64,000 bases of DNA from Euryarchaeota archaeon UBA552 (GTDB taxonomy: Archaea > Thermoplasmatota > Poseidoniia > Poseidoniales > Thalassarchaeaceae). Below the pieces are notes generated by a model. It searched no databases. It saw nothing but the letters and a program-made list of their open reading frames with translations, and was not told the DNA's origin. The stretch covers positions 1 through 64,000 of the forward strand of contig DAMH01000009.1 of NCBI GenBank assembly GCA_002499585.1, given 5' to 3'. The translations under genes were made by a program, and so were the position numbers. Below are positions 8,493 through 17,863 of the stretch, piece by piece. Each line of letters begins with the position of its first letter. Position 1 is the first letter of the stretch.

Positions 8493-9749
8493 ATGTATTC
8501 GCTTGAACAGTGGGTCAGATATGGCGATGAGATCAGAAGACCCTTTCATGTGAACCCTAATTTACCCAAATCAACGAGGATTGTGATTGTTGGAGGAGGC
8601 CTGTCCGGTCTATCAACAGCCTTTCTTATTGCGAGGAAAAGGCAGGATGTTTCTATTGAAATAATTGAGAAAGAAAATCGCTTGGGCGGCGTGATCGACA
8701 CGTGGAGGAGTGATGAATGGTGCTGTGATGTAGCTGTAAATGCCACCCGACCCCATCCCTCTGTATGGAGATTAGTCAAATATTTGGGCCTTGAGAAAGA
8801 ATTCTCCCAGTCTCGTCCAGAAGCCAGAAAACGATGGATTCACGATGGTAACCAAGCACGCAGATTGAGTCCGATATCGGCATTAAAGATTGGCCCCATC
8901 AGACTGGCAAGATCCGTAAAAAAAGCCAGAAAAGGTGGCAGATCCGTCATGGATCTAATACCAGACAAAGAAGTTGCAGATGCATTGACCCTCGGCGTTG
9001 TAAATGATGTAGCGATAAACGTAGATGCGGATTTCCTCTTCCCGACCCTTACACGCTTCGGAGCAAAACCTCCAAAAAGATGGTCAGGAATTAAAAAAGA
9101 AATGATGCGCACCTTTCCAATATTCACACCTACAAAAAACTCAATGTCATCATTTGAAGGTGGAATGTCAACCCTCACAGAGAAAATGATAACCTTGCTG
9201 ATGCAGATGAGTAATGTAAACATCTCACTCAATACTCGTTTCAAAACACCATCAGAAGCAGCGAATCATTTCAATGTAGAACAGTCCTCTGTTATCTGGA
9301 CTGCTCCATTGGATGTCAGAGAGCCAGATAACAAAATATCAGTATTTGCTGTAGGCTACAACGAGTCGGATGTCGAATCGGTAGAGACAGGCTATGGCAC
9401 ACTGATTCCAAACTCGGATATCCCAGTGAGCGGAATCCTACATGAAAGTGATATCCATTCCTCAAGAAGGGCCCCAGATGGCTTTCGCCTATTCAGGATA
9501 ATGGCCCCACACTCAAGATGGGACGGGGAACAAGCCGAAATCAGAAAATCTGCAAAACAGTTCCTCTCAGATCGTGACCCTGTAATTTTTGAACTCATAG
9601 GTGTGAGGTCCATACCTGCATATCGACCAGGTTACATGGAGCGGATTTCAAATAAGAATCCGAACTACTCGCGGCTGGGTTGGAATTTTTCCGGAGTCTC
9701 GATCACACATGTGATATGCGAGGCGGAACGTGTATCAGATCTCTTTTGA
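8493..9749 (+). CDS. hemY: FAD-dependent protoporphyrinogen oxidase (HemY-like)
   Basis: A 418-residue flavin amine-oxidase-fold protein with an N-terminal dinucleotide site (IVIVGGGLSGLSTAF), then EKENRLGGVIDTW, the usual second part of the FAD fold. It ends in a typical PPOX-like segment around ITHVICEAERV. General family membership is clear; the protoporphyrinogen oxidase role comes mainly from operon position right after hemF, as the overall sequence is divergent. ATG 8493 is preceded by tgaggt that includes the hemF stop. Last gene of the haem operon; a ferrochelatase is not in the window. Confidence 0.8.
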   Translation: MYSLEQWVRYGDEIRRPFHVNPNLPKSTRIVIVGGGLSGLSTAFLIARKRQDVSIEIIEKENRLGGVIDTWRSDEWCCDVAVNATRPHPSVWRLVKYLGLEKEFSQSRPEARKRWIHDGNQARRLSPISALKIGPIRLARSVKKARKGGRSVMDLIPDKEVADALTLGVVNDVAINVDADFLFPTLTRFGAKPPKRWSGIKKEMMRTFPIFTPTKNSMSSFEGGMSTLTEKMITLLMQMSNVNISLNTRFKTPSEAANHFNVEQSSVIWTAPLDVREPDNKISVFAVGYNESDVESVETGYGTLIPNSDIPVSGILHESDIHSSRRAPDGFRLFRIMAPHSRWDGEQAEIRKSAKQFLSDRDPVIFELIGVRSIPAYRPGYMERISNKNPNYSRLGWNFSGVSITHVICEAERVSDLF

Positions 9750-9800
9750 AATAAGCGAGAAAGACAAATCAAATCGTCTCAGGATATCCACTGTTAACTT

Positions 9801-10715
9801 CTAGCGGGGATCCCCACCTAACGGTTTGAACTGAACTGAACTCGTCACAAAAAGTGTGAGGAGGATGAAAGAAATGAAATAATAATCTTGCTTTAATGCT
9901 GAAATCAATAGGCCGAAGAGCAGAGACAAAAGACAGATAATCAGTAAGCCTGACAACAAAAACGGTGCTAGTGCGGGACGCGGGTCTATGAATTCGTACA
10001 CGTAATAACCACCTTTTCTCCTTGCCTTTATCTCGGCGAATGTCAGATAAACACCCCCCATGATGATACTGAGGCTGATCACAGGCCACCCGAAACTCAT
10101 GCCGCCAAGGAGAAAATCAATCGAAAGTAACAACAGCACCCAATTGTGCATGACTTGCTCATGAGGCTTGAACATGTGATCTTGATCAGATCCTTGCTTT
10201 ACCATCGACGGTAGAATCACGTATCTGACAACAACCGAGGTCAGCGATGCCGCTCCGAAGCTGGTTGCGAATAAGGACACCCCCAATCCCTGCACCCACT
10301 CTGGGGGAGCATAACCAAGGCCGACATATATCGAACCGACACCATTCACAAACATAGACAAACCAAACACAATCATAGTCCAGGCACTGAAAGTGCCTAA
10401 TTTTTCTAGTCCGACTGATTTGTGAACTCTAATTTCCAGTTCCTCCCTGAACAAGACTATCATAGTGCTGGGATCAGGATTGCGAATCATCCAAAATACT
10501 GCAGTGTGGAGGCTGAGATATGCACACCCAAGTCGGAAAAATATCCTCAACCAGGTTTCCATACCCCCTTCCCCGTGGGTATCCATGTAACCAGGGAATC
10601 CGCCATTCCCGAAATTCAACATGAAAAAAAGAACTGATGATATTAAGATCAGTGATAGCAATGTAAGGGAGATAGATGACCTGTCATAACCCTTCAAATC
10701 CAATTTTCTATGCAT
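9801..10715 (-). CDS. Polytopic membrane protein of unknown function
   Basis: A 304-residue protein with about six to eight hydrophobic segments, including one just after the N-terminus (ISLTLLSLILISSVLFFML) and several near the C-terminus (LAPFLLSGLLIICLLSLLF). I do not recognise a family. Polar segments such as MVKQGSDQDHMFKPHEQ lie between membrane spans. It starts 9 bases downstream of the FEN-1 stop on the same strand, so the two are probably co-transcribed; a functional link is not implied. Confidence 0.7.
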   Translation of the reverse strand: MHRKLDLKGYDRSSISLTLLSLILISSVLFFMLNFGNGGFPGYMDTHGEGGMETWLRIFFRLGCAYLSLHTAVFWMIRNPDPSTMIVLFREELEIRVHKSVGLEKLGTFSAWTMIVFGLSMFVNGVGSIYVGLGYAPPEWVQGLGVSLFATSFGAASLTSVVVRYVILPSMVKQGSDQDHMFKPHEQVMHNWVLLLLSIDFLLGGMSFGWPVISLSIIMGGVYLTFAEIKARRKGGYYVYEFIDPRPALAPFLLSGLLIICLLSLLFGLLISALKQDYYFISFILLTLFVTSSVQFKPLGGDPR

Positions 10716-10724
10716 AATAAAAAC

Positions 10725-11732
10725 TCAGAAGTCGAATAGGGTAGGTTTACCTGAGGAACGTATTCTATTTGCGGATGCCAGCCTCTCTATGGCTGTATTG
10801 ACTCTTTTCTCACCGAATCCCAACTCAGTTCTCAACATAGAGATAATCCCTTCTTCGTGTCCCTTTGAATAATCTCGGATTTCTCCTTGAATACTAGGGT
10901 GATTGTGGAACAAATCTCGAATATCATTGATGTTTTCAGGCACTTCCAATTGTTTGTGGGAAGCAACTTCCTCCAGCGAACCGAACTTCTTGATCAGTTT
11001 CAAGCCAGTTTTGGGACCCACTCCTCTAAAACCCGGATGGAAGTCGGTTCCTATCATTATTCCCAAATCTACGAATTGGTGGTAATTGATATCTAAGCTG
11101 TCCAGTGTTTCTGAAAGTTCAATTCTCTCTGCACTGAGTACTCGCCCAAATTTCTTCGTACCATGTGCCGTGAGATTCCTGACCATGGTTGGAGCACCAT
11201 ACAACAGTGTGTCCCAGTCTTGGCTTGCTACTGCTGATACCCCTCCTCGGCTGCAGATTACTGCTGCGGCCCCCTCGGCCTCCATAGGGGCATCGATCCA
11301 AACCACTCCCATTAAATCAAAAAGACGTTTGGTATCATCCACCATCTGAGGCGTGTATTCGGCTATCTGGGGGCCGAGCTTCTTAGCACTTGCTAAATCT
11401 CCTGCTTGAACAGCACTCTCCCATTTTGTCCTTGCTTCCGCCTTTCGGGTCCGCCTTTCGCTGAGGGTATCGCGCTTCAACTTCGGTGGGCGGCCGTCGA
11501 ACACGAAAATCGGATCAATCCCTTGGGAAACTAGGATTGAGGCCCTATCCAGAAAACCGTAGAGGTGGGCAGTCACCCTCCCCTCGTGTGATAGAGGCCT
11601 GCCATCCGGTCCAGTCAAACTGGTAAGAAATTGATAAGCGTTCAGAAACACATCCACAGCGACGCGCTGACCACTCAACTCAGATAGTCTGAGCGGGTGA
11701 GGTGTAACTAACTCTCTCAAATTACAGCCCAT
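10725..11732 (-). CDS. fen: Flap endonuclease 1
   Basis: Structure-specific nuclease that removes 5' flaps during Okazaki-fragment maturation and repair. The N-terminal XPG domain (VAVDVFLNAYQFLTS; FVFDGRPPKLK) and the internal XPG domain (DAPMEAEGAAAVICS, then ASQDWDTLLYG) carry the metal-binding acidic residues; a helix-hairpin-helix follows (MIGTDFHPGFRGVGPKTGLKLI). The last residues, GKPTLFDF, look like a PCNA-interacting peptide. Length 335 residues, normal for archaea. Divergent from the methyltransferase at 11802, sharing a 69-bp intergenic region. Confidence 0.95.
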   Translation of the reverse strand: MGCNLRELVTPHPLRLSELSGQRVAVDVFLNAYQFLTSLTGPDGRPLSHEGRVTAHLYGFLDRASILVSQGIDPIFVFDGRPPKLKRDTLSERRTRKAEARTKWESAVQAGDLASAKKLGPQIAEYTPQMVDDTKRLFDLMGVVWIDAPMEAEGAAAVICSRGGVSAVASQDWDTLLYGAPTMVRNLTAHGTKKFGRVLSAERIELSETLDSLDINYHQFVDLGIMIGTDFHPGFRGVGPKTGLKLIKKFGSLEEVASHKQLEVPENINDIRDLFHNHPSIQGEIRDYSKGHEEGIISMLRTELGFGEKRVNTAIERLASANRIRSSGKPTLFDF

Positions 11733-11801
11733 GACATCTCCCAGTGTAACCCAAGGGACCCTCGCCTTTAGGGTTGAAGGCCTACATCCCTACCGGGAAC
11801 C

Positions 11802-12926
11802 ATGGGCAGGATGGTCATTGGCTCGGGCTGGCATCCTAGACTATTCAGAGAAGAGGCCGAAAAAATCCATGGTGCATACAACGCAATACATCCAAGAATT
11901 TTGGAGATACCATCCCCTCGAAAAACAGAAACCTCCTGTTCACTGACTTCAATAACCCTAAAGTCTGCTGTCAAATTACCACTCAAAAAAACAAATCTCA
12001 CCAGATCCCTGCATAGATGGGCTGCTACTACAGACATTGAAGGGTCCTTTGCGGTGAGGTCGATGAAATTAGGAACAGGAATAGCAGGCATATCGGGGAA
12101 AAATCTAGAAAAATTGATCGGTCAGGAATTCTTTCAACGTGGATACAAGGTCGATTTGGAAAATCCTGATACAATCATACGAGTTATCATATCAGGGGCT
12201 CCTGACAGGCCGCAGCACAAGGATACAATGGTCCCAGCCAAAGTTCTAGTAACCGGAATCGAGGAAAAGGCTTCTCTGAATCATATGCAAAATTCTATGA
12301 CCTCAATGCCGTTTTTCAAACCCGTAACCCTAGATCCTGCCCTAGCGGGGGTGCTGATCTCACTCGCATACAAGAATGGAGACCCCCCGTCTAGTATTGT
12401 TGACCCCTTTTGCGGAACCGGATGCATTGCTATACAGGCTAGGAATAGAGGAATACCCGCATACTCAAGCGACTCCGATCCTACTATGGTCGAAGGCGCG
12501 AACCGGAATTTCTCACACGCCTTTGGAGACGACCAAGACAATTACAAATTTCAATTGTCTGATGTATCTGGAATAGCTGGAATTTGGGGAGAAAAATCCA
12601 ATACCGCATTTGTGTTCGACCCTCCTTATGCAAGGAATTCGAAGATTTCCAATGACGCTTTCGAAGTATTTGCTTCTGCATGTCATGCAGCGAAAAGAAT
12701 GGATCCACAAGGAACCATAGTGACAATACTCCCTTCACCTGAAATAGGTTTACTCGACCATCTGAAGATTTCTAAACGAACAAATGTCATGGGTGTCGAA
12801 TGGGGTTATATTCACCAGAAGCTCGAAGAAATAGGTTGGGGCATAGAACTTGCAATACCGACCCGGGTCCACAAGAGTCTGGTGAGGATAATCATCCGAG
12901 CTACCGCGATATCCGATCAAGAATAG
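11802..12926 (+). CDS. THUMP-domain tRNA (guanine-N2) methyltransferase, Trm-G10 type
   Basis: A THUMP-like RNA-binding N-terminal half (about residues 1-160) precedes a Rossmann methyltransferase with the SAM loop VDPFCGTGCIAIQA and catalytic motif FDPPYARN. This arrangement is that of archaeal enzymes making m2G/m22G at position 10 of tRNA. The DPPY tetrad and THUMP support RNA N2-guanine methylation; the exact position is inferred. Length 374 residues. A second ATG at 11811 could be the start. A tRNA-Arg gene follows on the same strand. Confidence 0.82.
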   Translation: MGRMVIGSGWHPRLFREEAEKIHGAYNAIHPRILEIPSPRKTETSCSLTSITLKSAVKLPLKKTNLTRSLHRWAATTDIEGSFAVRSMKLGTGIAGISGKNLEKLIGQEFFQRGYKVDLENPDTIIRVIISGAPDRPQHKDTMVPAKVLVTGIEEKASLNHMQNSMTSMPFFKPVTLDPALAGVLISLAYKNGDPPSSIVDPFCGTGCIAIQARNRGIPAYSSDSDPTMVEGANRNFSHAFGDDQDNYKFQLSDVSGIAGIWGEKSNTAFVFDPPYARNSKISNDAFEVFASACHAAKRMDPQGTIVTILPSPEIGLLDHLKISKRTNVMGVEWGYIHQKLEEIGWGIELAIPTRVHKSLVRIIIRATAISDQE

Positions 12927-12968
12927 CGAGGCATTGAAAGGCAAAGCCCTGCATAGGGCAACTGGCTC

Positions 12969-13045
12969 GGGCTGTTAGGGTAGTCTGGATATCCTTCCGG
13001 CCTTCGGAGCCGGAGACGTGGGTTCGAATCCTGCACGGCCCGCCA
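12969..13045 (+). tRNA. tRNA-Arg (anticodon UCG), CCA encoded
   Basis: Acceptor stem GGGCTGT pairs with ACGGCCC (one G-U), the anticodon stem CCGGC/GCCGG encloses loop CTTCGGA with TCG at 13004-13006, and the T arm has loop TTCGAAT closed by five pairs. Discriminator G is followed by a genomically encoded CCA (13043-13045). No intron. The secreted protease at 13111 begins 65 bases downstream. Confidence 0.95.
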
Positions 13046-13110
13046 ACAATCTCCACCGAATCATTGTACGGACACGATTCAGTAGTCTTGAAGAAAGACC
13101 CAGCAGACCA

Positions 13111-15579
13111 ATGGCCATGCGGACAGTTTCAAGTTCCCTCGCACTCTTGATGGTCCTGACACTGGTATCCACATCCGTAACAGCATCAAATTTGCACGCA
13201 GATGAATCAAAAATGTCCTCAGAATTAATCGACGAATTATCGAAATCTGGTGACATCGAGGCCATAATACAATTCAATCAAAAATCATCTGAAAACATCT
13301 GGGAAGCTGTTGGATCATCAGGTGTTCAGGTTTTAGGGGAAATGTCTGTCATAGAAGGAGGTCTTGTTTCCGGTTCTGCCGAAGAATTGTCCAAACTATC
13401 TCGATTCAGCTTCATCAAGCACATGGAATCTAACATAATGTTAGAACACTTTTTTCTTCCGGGCGATCAGAATGACGCTGAATCAATGATGCACGAGACA
13501 GTACATGTTGTGAATGCTAGCCTTGCATGGCACAGGGTCATAATCGGGACAGACGGCAATATCGAAACGGAGTTGGACATGTCTTTCTCCGAGTTCGATG
13601 GCAAAGGAGCCACAGCCGTCGACCTTGATACAGGAATCGACGGAGAGCATCCAGACTTCGATTGTGGCGAGCCGTGGTCCGGTGAAAAATTAATTTGGTC
13701 TGCAAAATGGACTGGCCTAGCATGGGTTGATGCACCAAATTGCAACTCAGATACCTCATCAGGACACGGAACTCATGTTGGGGGGACGATAGCAGGAAAC
13801 GGAGACGCTTCAGCTGGAAGACATCTCGGTACTGCCAAGGGAGCCACCATTGTCGCACTAGGAACCGGTGATGGAGCATCGATATTCGCCGCTGTTCAAG
13901 GACTTGAATGGACCTATCAACACAGCAGACCAGGCTTGAATGAATTCAACATTCGCGTAGTTTCAAACTCATGGGGCACCAATGGGGACTACAATCCAAA
14001 CAACGCGGTAACAGTACTGACTGACATGCTCACTTATGACAACAGTGTTGCGGTGATATTCGCAGCTTCCAACTCCGGTGGGAGCGGGGAAGAGGGAGAT
14101 GACGACCTCAGGACAAATGTTTACGCAAACACCCCCAGTGCAATCTCAATAGCGGCTTTAACCCACGATGGTGGCGCAGTGACATCATTCTCCAGTCGTG
14201 GATGGACCAATCAGCAACATACATGGCCAGATCTGGGGGCCCCCGGGAGAAACATATGGGCAACAGCACCCAGGGGGACGGCAATAGATGCATCGACAAC
14301 TGCGCAAGGTGATCTGTATTACATGGCTATCTCTGGAACTAGTATGGCAACTCCTCACATCGGAGGCATCGCTACTCTACTCTTGGCTGCCGCGCCTTCA
14401 CTTGGAGTGGCCGACTACCAGACAGAGGATCATGATGAAGGTGATTCACTGTACTTCAACGGATCAGCGAAGGGGATTCAATTTGATAACTGGGACCAAA
14501 GAAATGAATCACGAGTGCATGAAGTCGAGTTAATTCTTGAGCTTACCTCAAACTATGAAATTGTCAGAAACTCATGTGAAGAAGGCAACGATGACGATCC
14601 CTGTGATAACATCCCAGCAGAATGCCACATATCAGAAAATACCGGGAAATGTCATGATTGGAGGGTAGGTCACGGATTAGTGGATACCGACAAGGCACTC
14701 GCGCTAGCCCGAACCCTGGAAATTATGAGAGACCCCAACGAGGACGGTTTCGTAGACCACCCCAGTGCGACGGTTTGGCATGCTTACGAACATTATGAGG
14801 AAATTATGGACATTCGGGAAATTCCACTGAAAACAGACCAATTGAGACACTCTTGGAAAGGAGAATGGAGTCATTTTAACAACGGCCCGACAAGTACCTT
14901 CGGAACCTATTCTACCGACGACAGGCACTATGTGTGGATACCAAATGGTACACTCGAGATGCAGATTTCATTCAGTTCTCTGGGGTGGGATACGAACACG
15001 GCACAAGTAGCTCAGATCCGACCCAATGTCGATCTCGGATCCGATGGAAACGATGACGCACAGGGACAAGGCACCGCGGTTGGAGACACAATTTACATTC
15101 AATTAGACGTCGAACCGGAACACTGGGCAAAATGGACAGAGTTCGATGTATCTGGAACGGCCTTATCCCTTCCCCTAAATTCGATTCTTTCCGGTTCGGA
15201 GTTTTTAGAACCAAGAGTTCCATACACAGTCGACGTCCTCCTTACAATGGACGTCTCACAAAAACTGGTTCTGGAGGTCCCGCTCAGAAATGATGGATAC
15301 TCGGACTTAGATCCCGCTCCTCCATCAGATTTCTACGACCCAATATCGGCACACGACTTGATTATGCTGAGACATGTTTACGACGAGAGTGCTGTACCTG
15401 CTTTTGAAGAACAAACTAGCTTCTTTTCAAACTCAGGAATCTCGGGTCTTTTCCTCATCTCAGTAATCCTATTGCTGATAGCTACCGCGGCCGGAATATC
15501 AATTGCGGTGGTTTGGAAGAGGAGTAGCGAATTTGAATTTGAAGCTGAGATTGTCAGTGACTCCGAGCCCAATGAGTAA
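13111..15579 (+). CDS. Secreted, membrane-anchored subtilisin-like (S8) serine protease
   Basis: An 822-residue subtilase. A signal peptide (SSSLALLMVLTLVSTSVTA) is followed by an inhibitor-like propeptide region and the S8 domain: catalytic Asp in DLDTGIDGEHPDF (Asp173), His in SGHGTHVGG (His219), and Ser in ISGTSMATPHIGG. After the catalytic domain are ~350 residues of beta-rich sequence, then a single C-terminal membrane helix (GLFLISVILLLIATAAGISI) with a short basic tail, so the enzyme should face outward, tethered to the cell. The frame is open back to 13018, but that would overlap the tRNA, so I start at ATG 13111 (ATG 13117 also possible). Its 3' end overlaps ribD on the other strand by 26 bases. 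Confidence 0.9.
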   Translation: MAMRTVSSSLALLMVLTLVSTSVTASNLHADESKMSSELIDELSKSGDIEAIIQFNQKSSENIWEAVGSSGVQVLGEMSVIEGGLVSGSAEELSKLSRFSFIKHMESNIMLEHFFLPGDQNDAESMMHETVHVVNASLAWHRVIIGTDGNIETELDMSFSEFDGKGATAVDLDTGIDGEHPDFDCGEPWSGEKLIWSAKWTGLAWVDAPNCNSDTSSGHGTHVGGTIAGNGDASAGRHLGTAKGATIVALGTGDGASIFAAVQGLEWTYQHSRPGLNEFNIRVVSNSWGTNGDYNPNNAVTVLTDMLTYDNSVAVIFAASNSGGSGEEGDDDLRTNVYANTPSAISIAALTHDGGAVTSFSSRGWTNQQHTWPDLGAPGRNIWATAPRGTAIDASTTAQGDLYYMAISGTSMATPHIGGIATLLLAAAPSLGVADYQTEDHDEGDSLYFNGSAKGIQFDNWDQRNESRVHEVELILELTSNYEIVRNSCEEGNDDDPCDNIPAECHISENTGKCHDWRVGHGLVDTDKALALARTLEIMRDPNEDGFVDHPSATVWHAYEHYEEIMDIREIPLKTDQLRHSWKGEWSHFNNGPTSTFGTYSTDDRHYVWIPNGTLEMQISFSSLGWDTNTAQVAQIRPNVDLGSDGNDDAQGQGTAVGDTIYIQLDVEPEHWAKWTEFDVSGTALSLPLNSILSGSEFLEPRVPYTVDVLLTMDVSQKLVLEVPLRNDGYSDLDPAPPSDFYDPISAHDLIMLRHVYDESAVPAFEEQTSFFSNSGISGLFLISVILLLIATAAGISIAVVWKRSSEFEFEAEIVSDSEPNE

Positions 15580-16627
15580 TAGAATCCCCTTCGCTTTCCT
15601 CTTTAGATAATTCGACAAGGCCTGCGTCAATCAGACTGCCCTTTCCAAAAACATCGGTCTCCCCGGATCCTATATCAATGGGGCTTTCGATCAGCAGGGC
15701 CCTGTCAACCGTACCAGAATCAAGAAATCTTTTCCAAGTTTTTGGGCCTCCTTCAACAATAAGTGACTGTATTTTGAGATCCCCTAGAAGGTCGAGCAAT
15801 CTCTCAACCTCAATTTCGTCTCCCATGGTAGGGATCACGTACCTGTCTACATGTTGTGGACTGTCCCTCAGAATCTCCTTTGAATGAATCAGAATAACCC
15901 TTGAAGACCCTATTTCCATTAGCTTGGAGTTCTCTGGAGTCTTGCCAGATGGATCGATTACCACTCTTGTAGGCTGTATTTTTGCACCTACCCCTCTGGC
16001 TGTAAGCTCAGGGTTATCACGAAGCACAGTATTTACGCCAACAAGAATTGCCATGTTCTCTGACCTTGTTTTGTGCGATCTGTTGATGGAAGCATTCGAA
16101 GTAAATCGTTCTGATGGGGAACTTCCATCGTTATCCACTCGACCTTTGCAGTCCACGGCCGCCTTTAGTAAAACAAGAGGACGCCTCTTCTCGCACCAGT
16201 GAATAAATTCAATCATCTGATTGGAACAATCTTTCTCCAGAACCCCATTTTCAACATCAATACCCCCTTCCATCAGAGTTGACATACCTCCTCCTCTAAC
16301 AGTCGGATTAGGATCCAATGAACCAATCACAACACGTTCAACTCCCGCCCACAGAAGGGCCTCTGTGCAGGGGGGAGTCCTTCCATGGTGATTGCACGGC
16401 TCTAGTGTGACGTATGCAGTGGACCCTATCGTAGATATTCCACGTTCTTCAGCATCTGCAATTGCAGCTTGTTCTGCATGAAGACCCCCAATATGATCAT
16501 GCCACCCCTCAGCAATTACCTCACCATCTCTCACTAGGACACAGCCAACTAGTGGATTAGGGTGAACTCTTCCCCTCCCCTTCTCGGCGATTTCTATGGC
16601 GCGCCTCATGAAATCCTCCGCTGCCAT
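15554..16627 (-). CDS. ribD: Riboflavin biosynthesis deaminase/reductase
   Basis: Bifunctional enzyme of the riboflavin pathway. The deaminase domain (residues 1-145) has the zinc motif GLHAEQAAI and EPCNHHGRTPPCTEAL; the C-terminal reductase domain contains ILVGVNTVLRDNPELTAR and IVEGGPKTWKRFL. Length, 357 residues, is that of the fused bacterial-type protein; many archaea have only a stand-alone reductase, so the fusion may reflect bacterial ancestry (inference). No other riboflavin gene is adjacent. Confidence 0.93.
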   Translation of the reverse strand: MAAEDFMRRAIEIAEKGRGRVHPNPLVGCVLVRDGEVIAEGWHDHIGGLHAEQAAIADAEERGISTIGSTAYVTLEPCNHHGRTPPCTEALLWAGVERVVIGSLDPNPTVRGGGMSTLMEGGIDVENGVLEKDCSNQMIEFIHWCEKRRPLVLLKAAVDCKGRVDNDGSSPSERFTSNASINRSHKTRSENMAILVGVNTVLRDNPELTARGVGAKIQPTRVVIDPSGKTPENSKLMEIGSSRVILIHSKEILRDSPQHVDRYVIPTMGDEIEVERLLDLLGDLKIQSLIVEGGPKTWKRFLDSGTVDRALLIESPIDIGSGETDVFGKGSLIDAGLVELSKEESEGDSITHWARSH

Positions 16628-16691
16628 AACACTCCCAACAAGTACTTCCTCATCACTCCTCGTATCGAGCCTTTGAAGTCTTCAGGCCTCT

Positions 16692-17732
16692 GTGGCCCCA
16701 TTGATGCGGATAGCGTGTATTGTGAATCCTCACGCCAGAGACGGGAAATTAGGTAATAACTTCCCCAAAGTCGAGGCCGAATTAAGGAAAGCAGAAATAG
16801 AATTTGATGTGTTTATGACGGAAGGATGCGGCCACGCAATCGAGATTTCGTCAAACCTCAGAGAAACCGATCATGATTTGGTGGTCGCAGTTGGAGGTGA
16901 CGGGACGGTTCATGAGGTAGCTAACGGTCTCAGGAAATCAAAACAATTGATGGGCATAATACCAATGGGAAATGGAGATGATTTCGCCAGATCTGTAGGA
17001 ATACCAATCAATGATCTTGGGGGGGCTGTTTCAATTCTCAGAGAAGGCACAGACTATTTGGTCGGAGGAATACGGGTAGAGGGTCTTAGAGCTCCGGACC
17101 ACCCAGGAATCAGCTCTCCGAAGCACTACGAAGTGACCGGAGAGCCCAATAAAACGGGAAACCTGGTCAGATGGGCTTTTTTGGAGTGTGATGGAGGAGT
17201 TACGTCCTCAATAAACAGAATGAAGGACGAGGGCTTCTTCTCTTGGATTAGCGGCCAGAAGAAATACACCTTCCTAGCTATCAAAGCCATCCTAGGATGG
17301 AAAAGTCAAATGGCGTGGATAAGCGTAAATGACAGCCCAGGAATAACAGTAGATTTGACAGGATTGTTCGCCATGATGCAAGCAGAGACCTTCGGCGGTG
17401 GCTACAGGATCGCACCAGGTGCGCATCCATTCGGTGAGAATGCCAAGATTGTCCTTGGCTTCGGGTTATCAAAAGGTCAGATGCTAAGAGTCATGGGCCC
17501 AGTGCAAAAAGGAAAGCACATAGGTAAGTGGGGGAAAATAACGATGCAGTCTTGCACATCTTTTGAAATCAGGGCCCTTGATGAGAACGGGAAACCAACG
17601 GATCAACATGGCCACGACCCGCCTTTATTCATAAGTCTAGATGGAGAGATATCAATGACCACTCCGGTCAGGTTCGAATTCCATAAAAATCAACTCAACG
17701 TCCGCGGAGGGCACAGTCCACCGAATGTTTAG
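16692..17732 (+). CDS. Diacylglycerol/sphingosine-kinase-like lipid kinase
   Basis: A 346-residue protein with the DAGK catalytic fold: an N-terminal VNPHARDGK segment, VVAVGGDGTVHEVANGL nucleotide-binding motif, and IPMGNGDDFARSVGIP. These define the ATP-dependent lipid kinase superfamily; the substrate in an archaeal ether-lipid membrane cannot be read from sequence. The start may be GTG 16692 or ATG 16704. The stop codon lies directly against the 3' CCA of tRNA-Ser on the other strand. Confidence 0.82.
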   Translation: MAPLMRIACIVNPHARDGKLGNNFPKVEAELRKAEIEFDVFMTEGCGHAIEISSNLRETDHDLVVAVGGDGTVHEVANGLRKSKQLMGIIPMGNGDDFARSVGIPINDLGGAVSILREGTDYLVGGIRVEGLRAPDHPGISSPKHYEVTGEPNKTGNLVRWAFLECDGGVTSSINRMKDEGFFSWISGQKKYTFLAIKAILGWKSQMAWISVNDSPGITVDLTGLFAMMQAETFGGGYRIAPGAHPFGENAKIVLGFGLSKGQMLRVMGPVQKGKHIGKWGKITMQSCTSFEIRALDENGKPTDQHGHDPPLFISLDGEISMTTPVRFEFHKNQLNVRGGHSPPNV

Positions 17733-17818
17733 TGGCGCAGACGGAGAGATTCGAACTCCCGAGTCCGAGGGACACCGGATTTCAAATCCGGCGCAATACC
17801 AGGCTATGCGACGTCTGC
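17733..17818 (-). tRNA. tRNA-Ser (anticodon UGA), CCA encoded
   Basis: On the minus strand GCAGACG pairs with CGTCTGC, the anticodon stem CCGGA/TCCGG encloses TTTGAAA with anticodon TGA (17782-17784 on the complement), and a long variable arm typical of class II tRNAs precedes a T arm with loop TTCGAAT. Discriminator G and an encoded CCA end the gene. No intron. It lies downstream of the cytochrome oxidase operon on the same strand. Confidence 0.95.
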
Positions 17819-17863
17819 AGCAATCGCTACGCAATCGATCAAGACGAATGAACCTTACAGGTA

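Noticed and set aside
13018..13110. Upstream extension of the subtilase frame through tRNA-Arg
   Set aside because: It would translate part of a tRNA gene, and the signal peptide fits the ATG at 13111.
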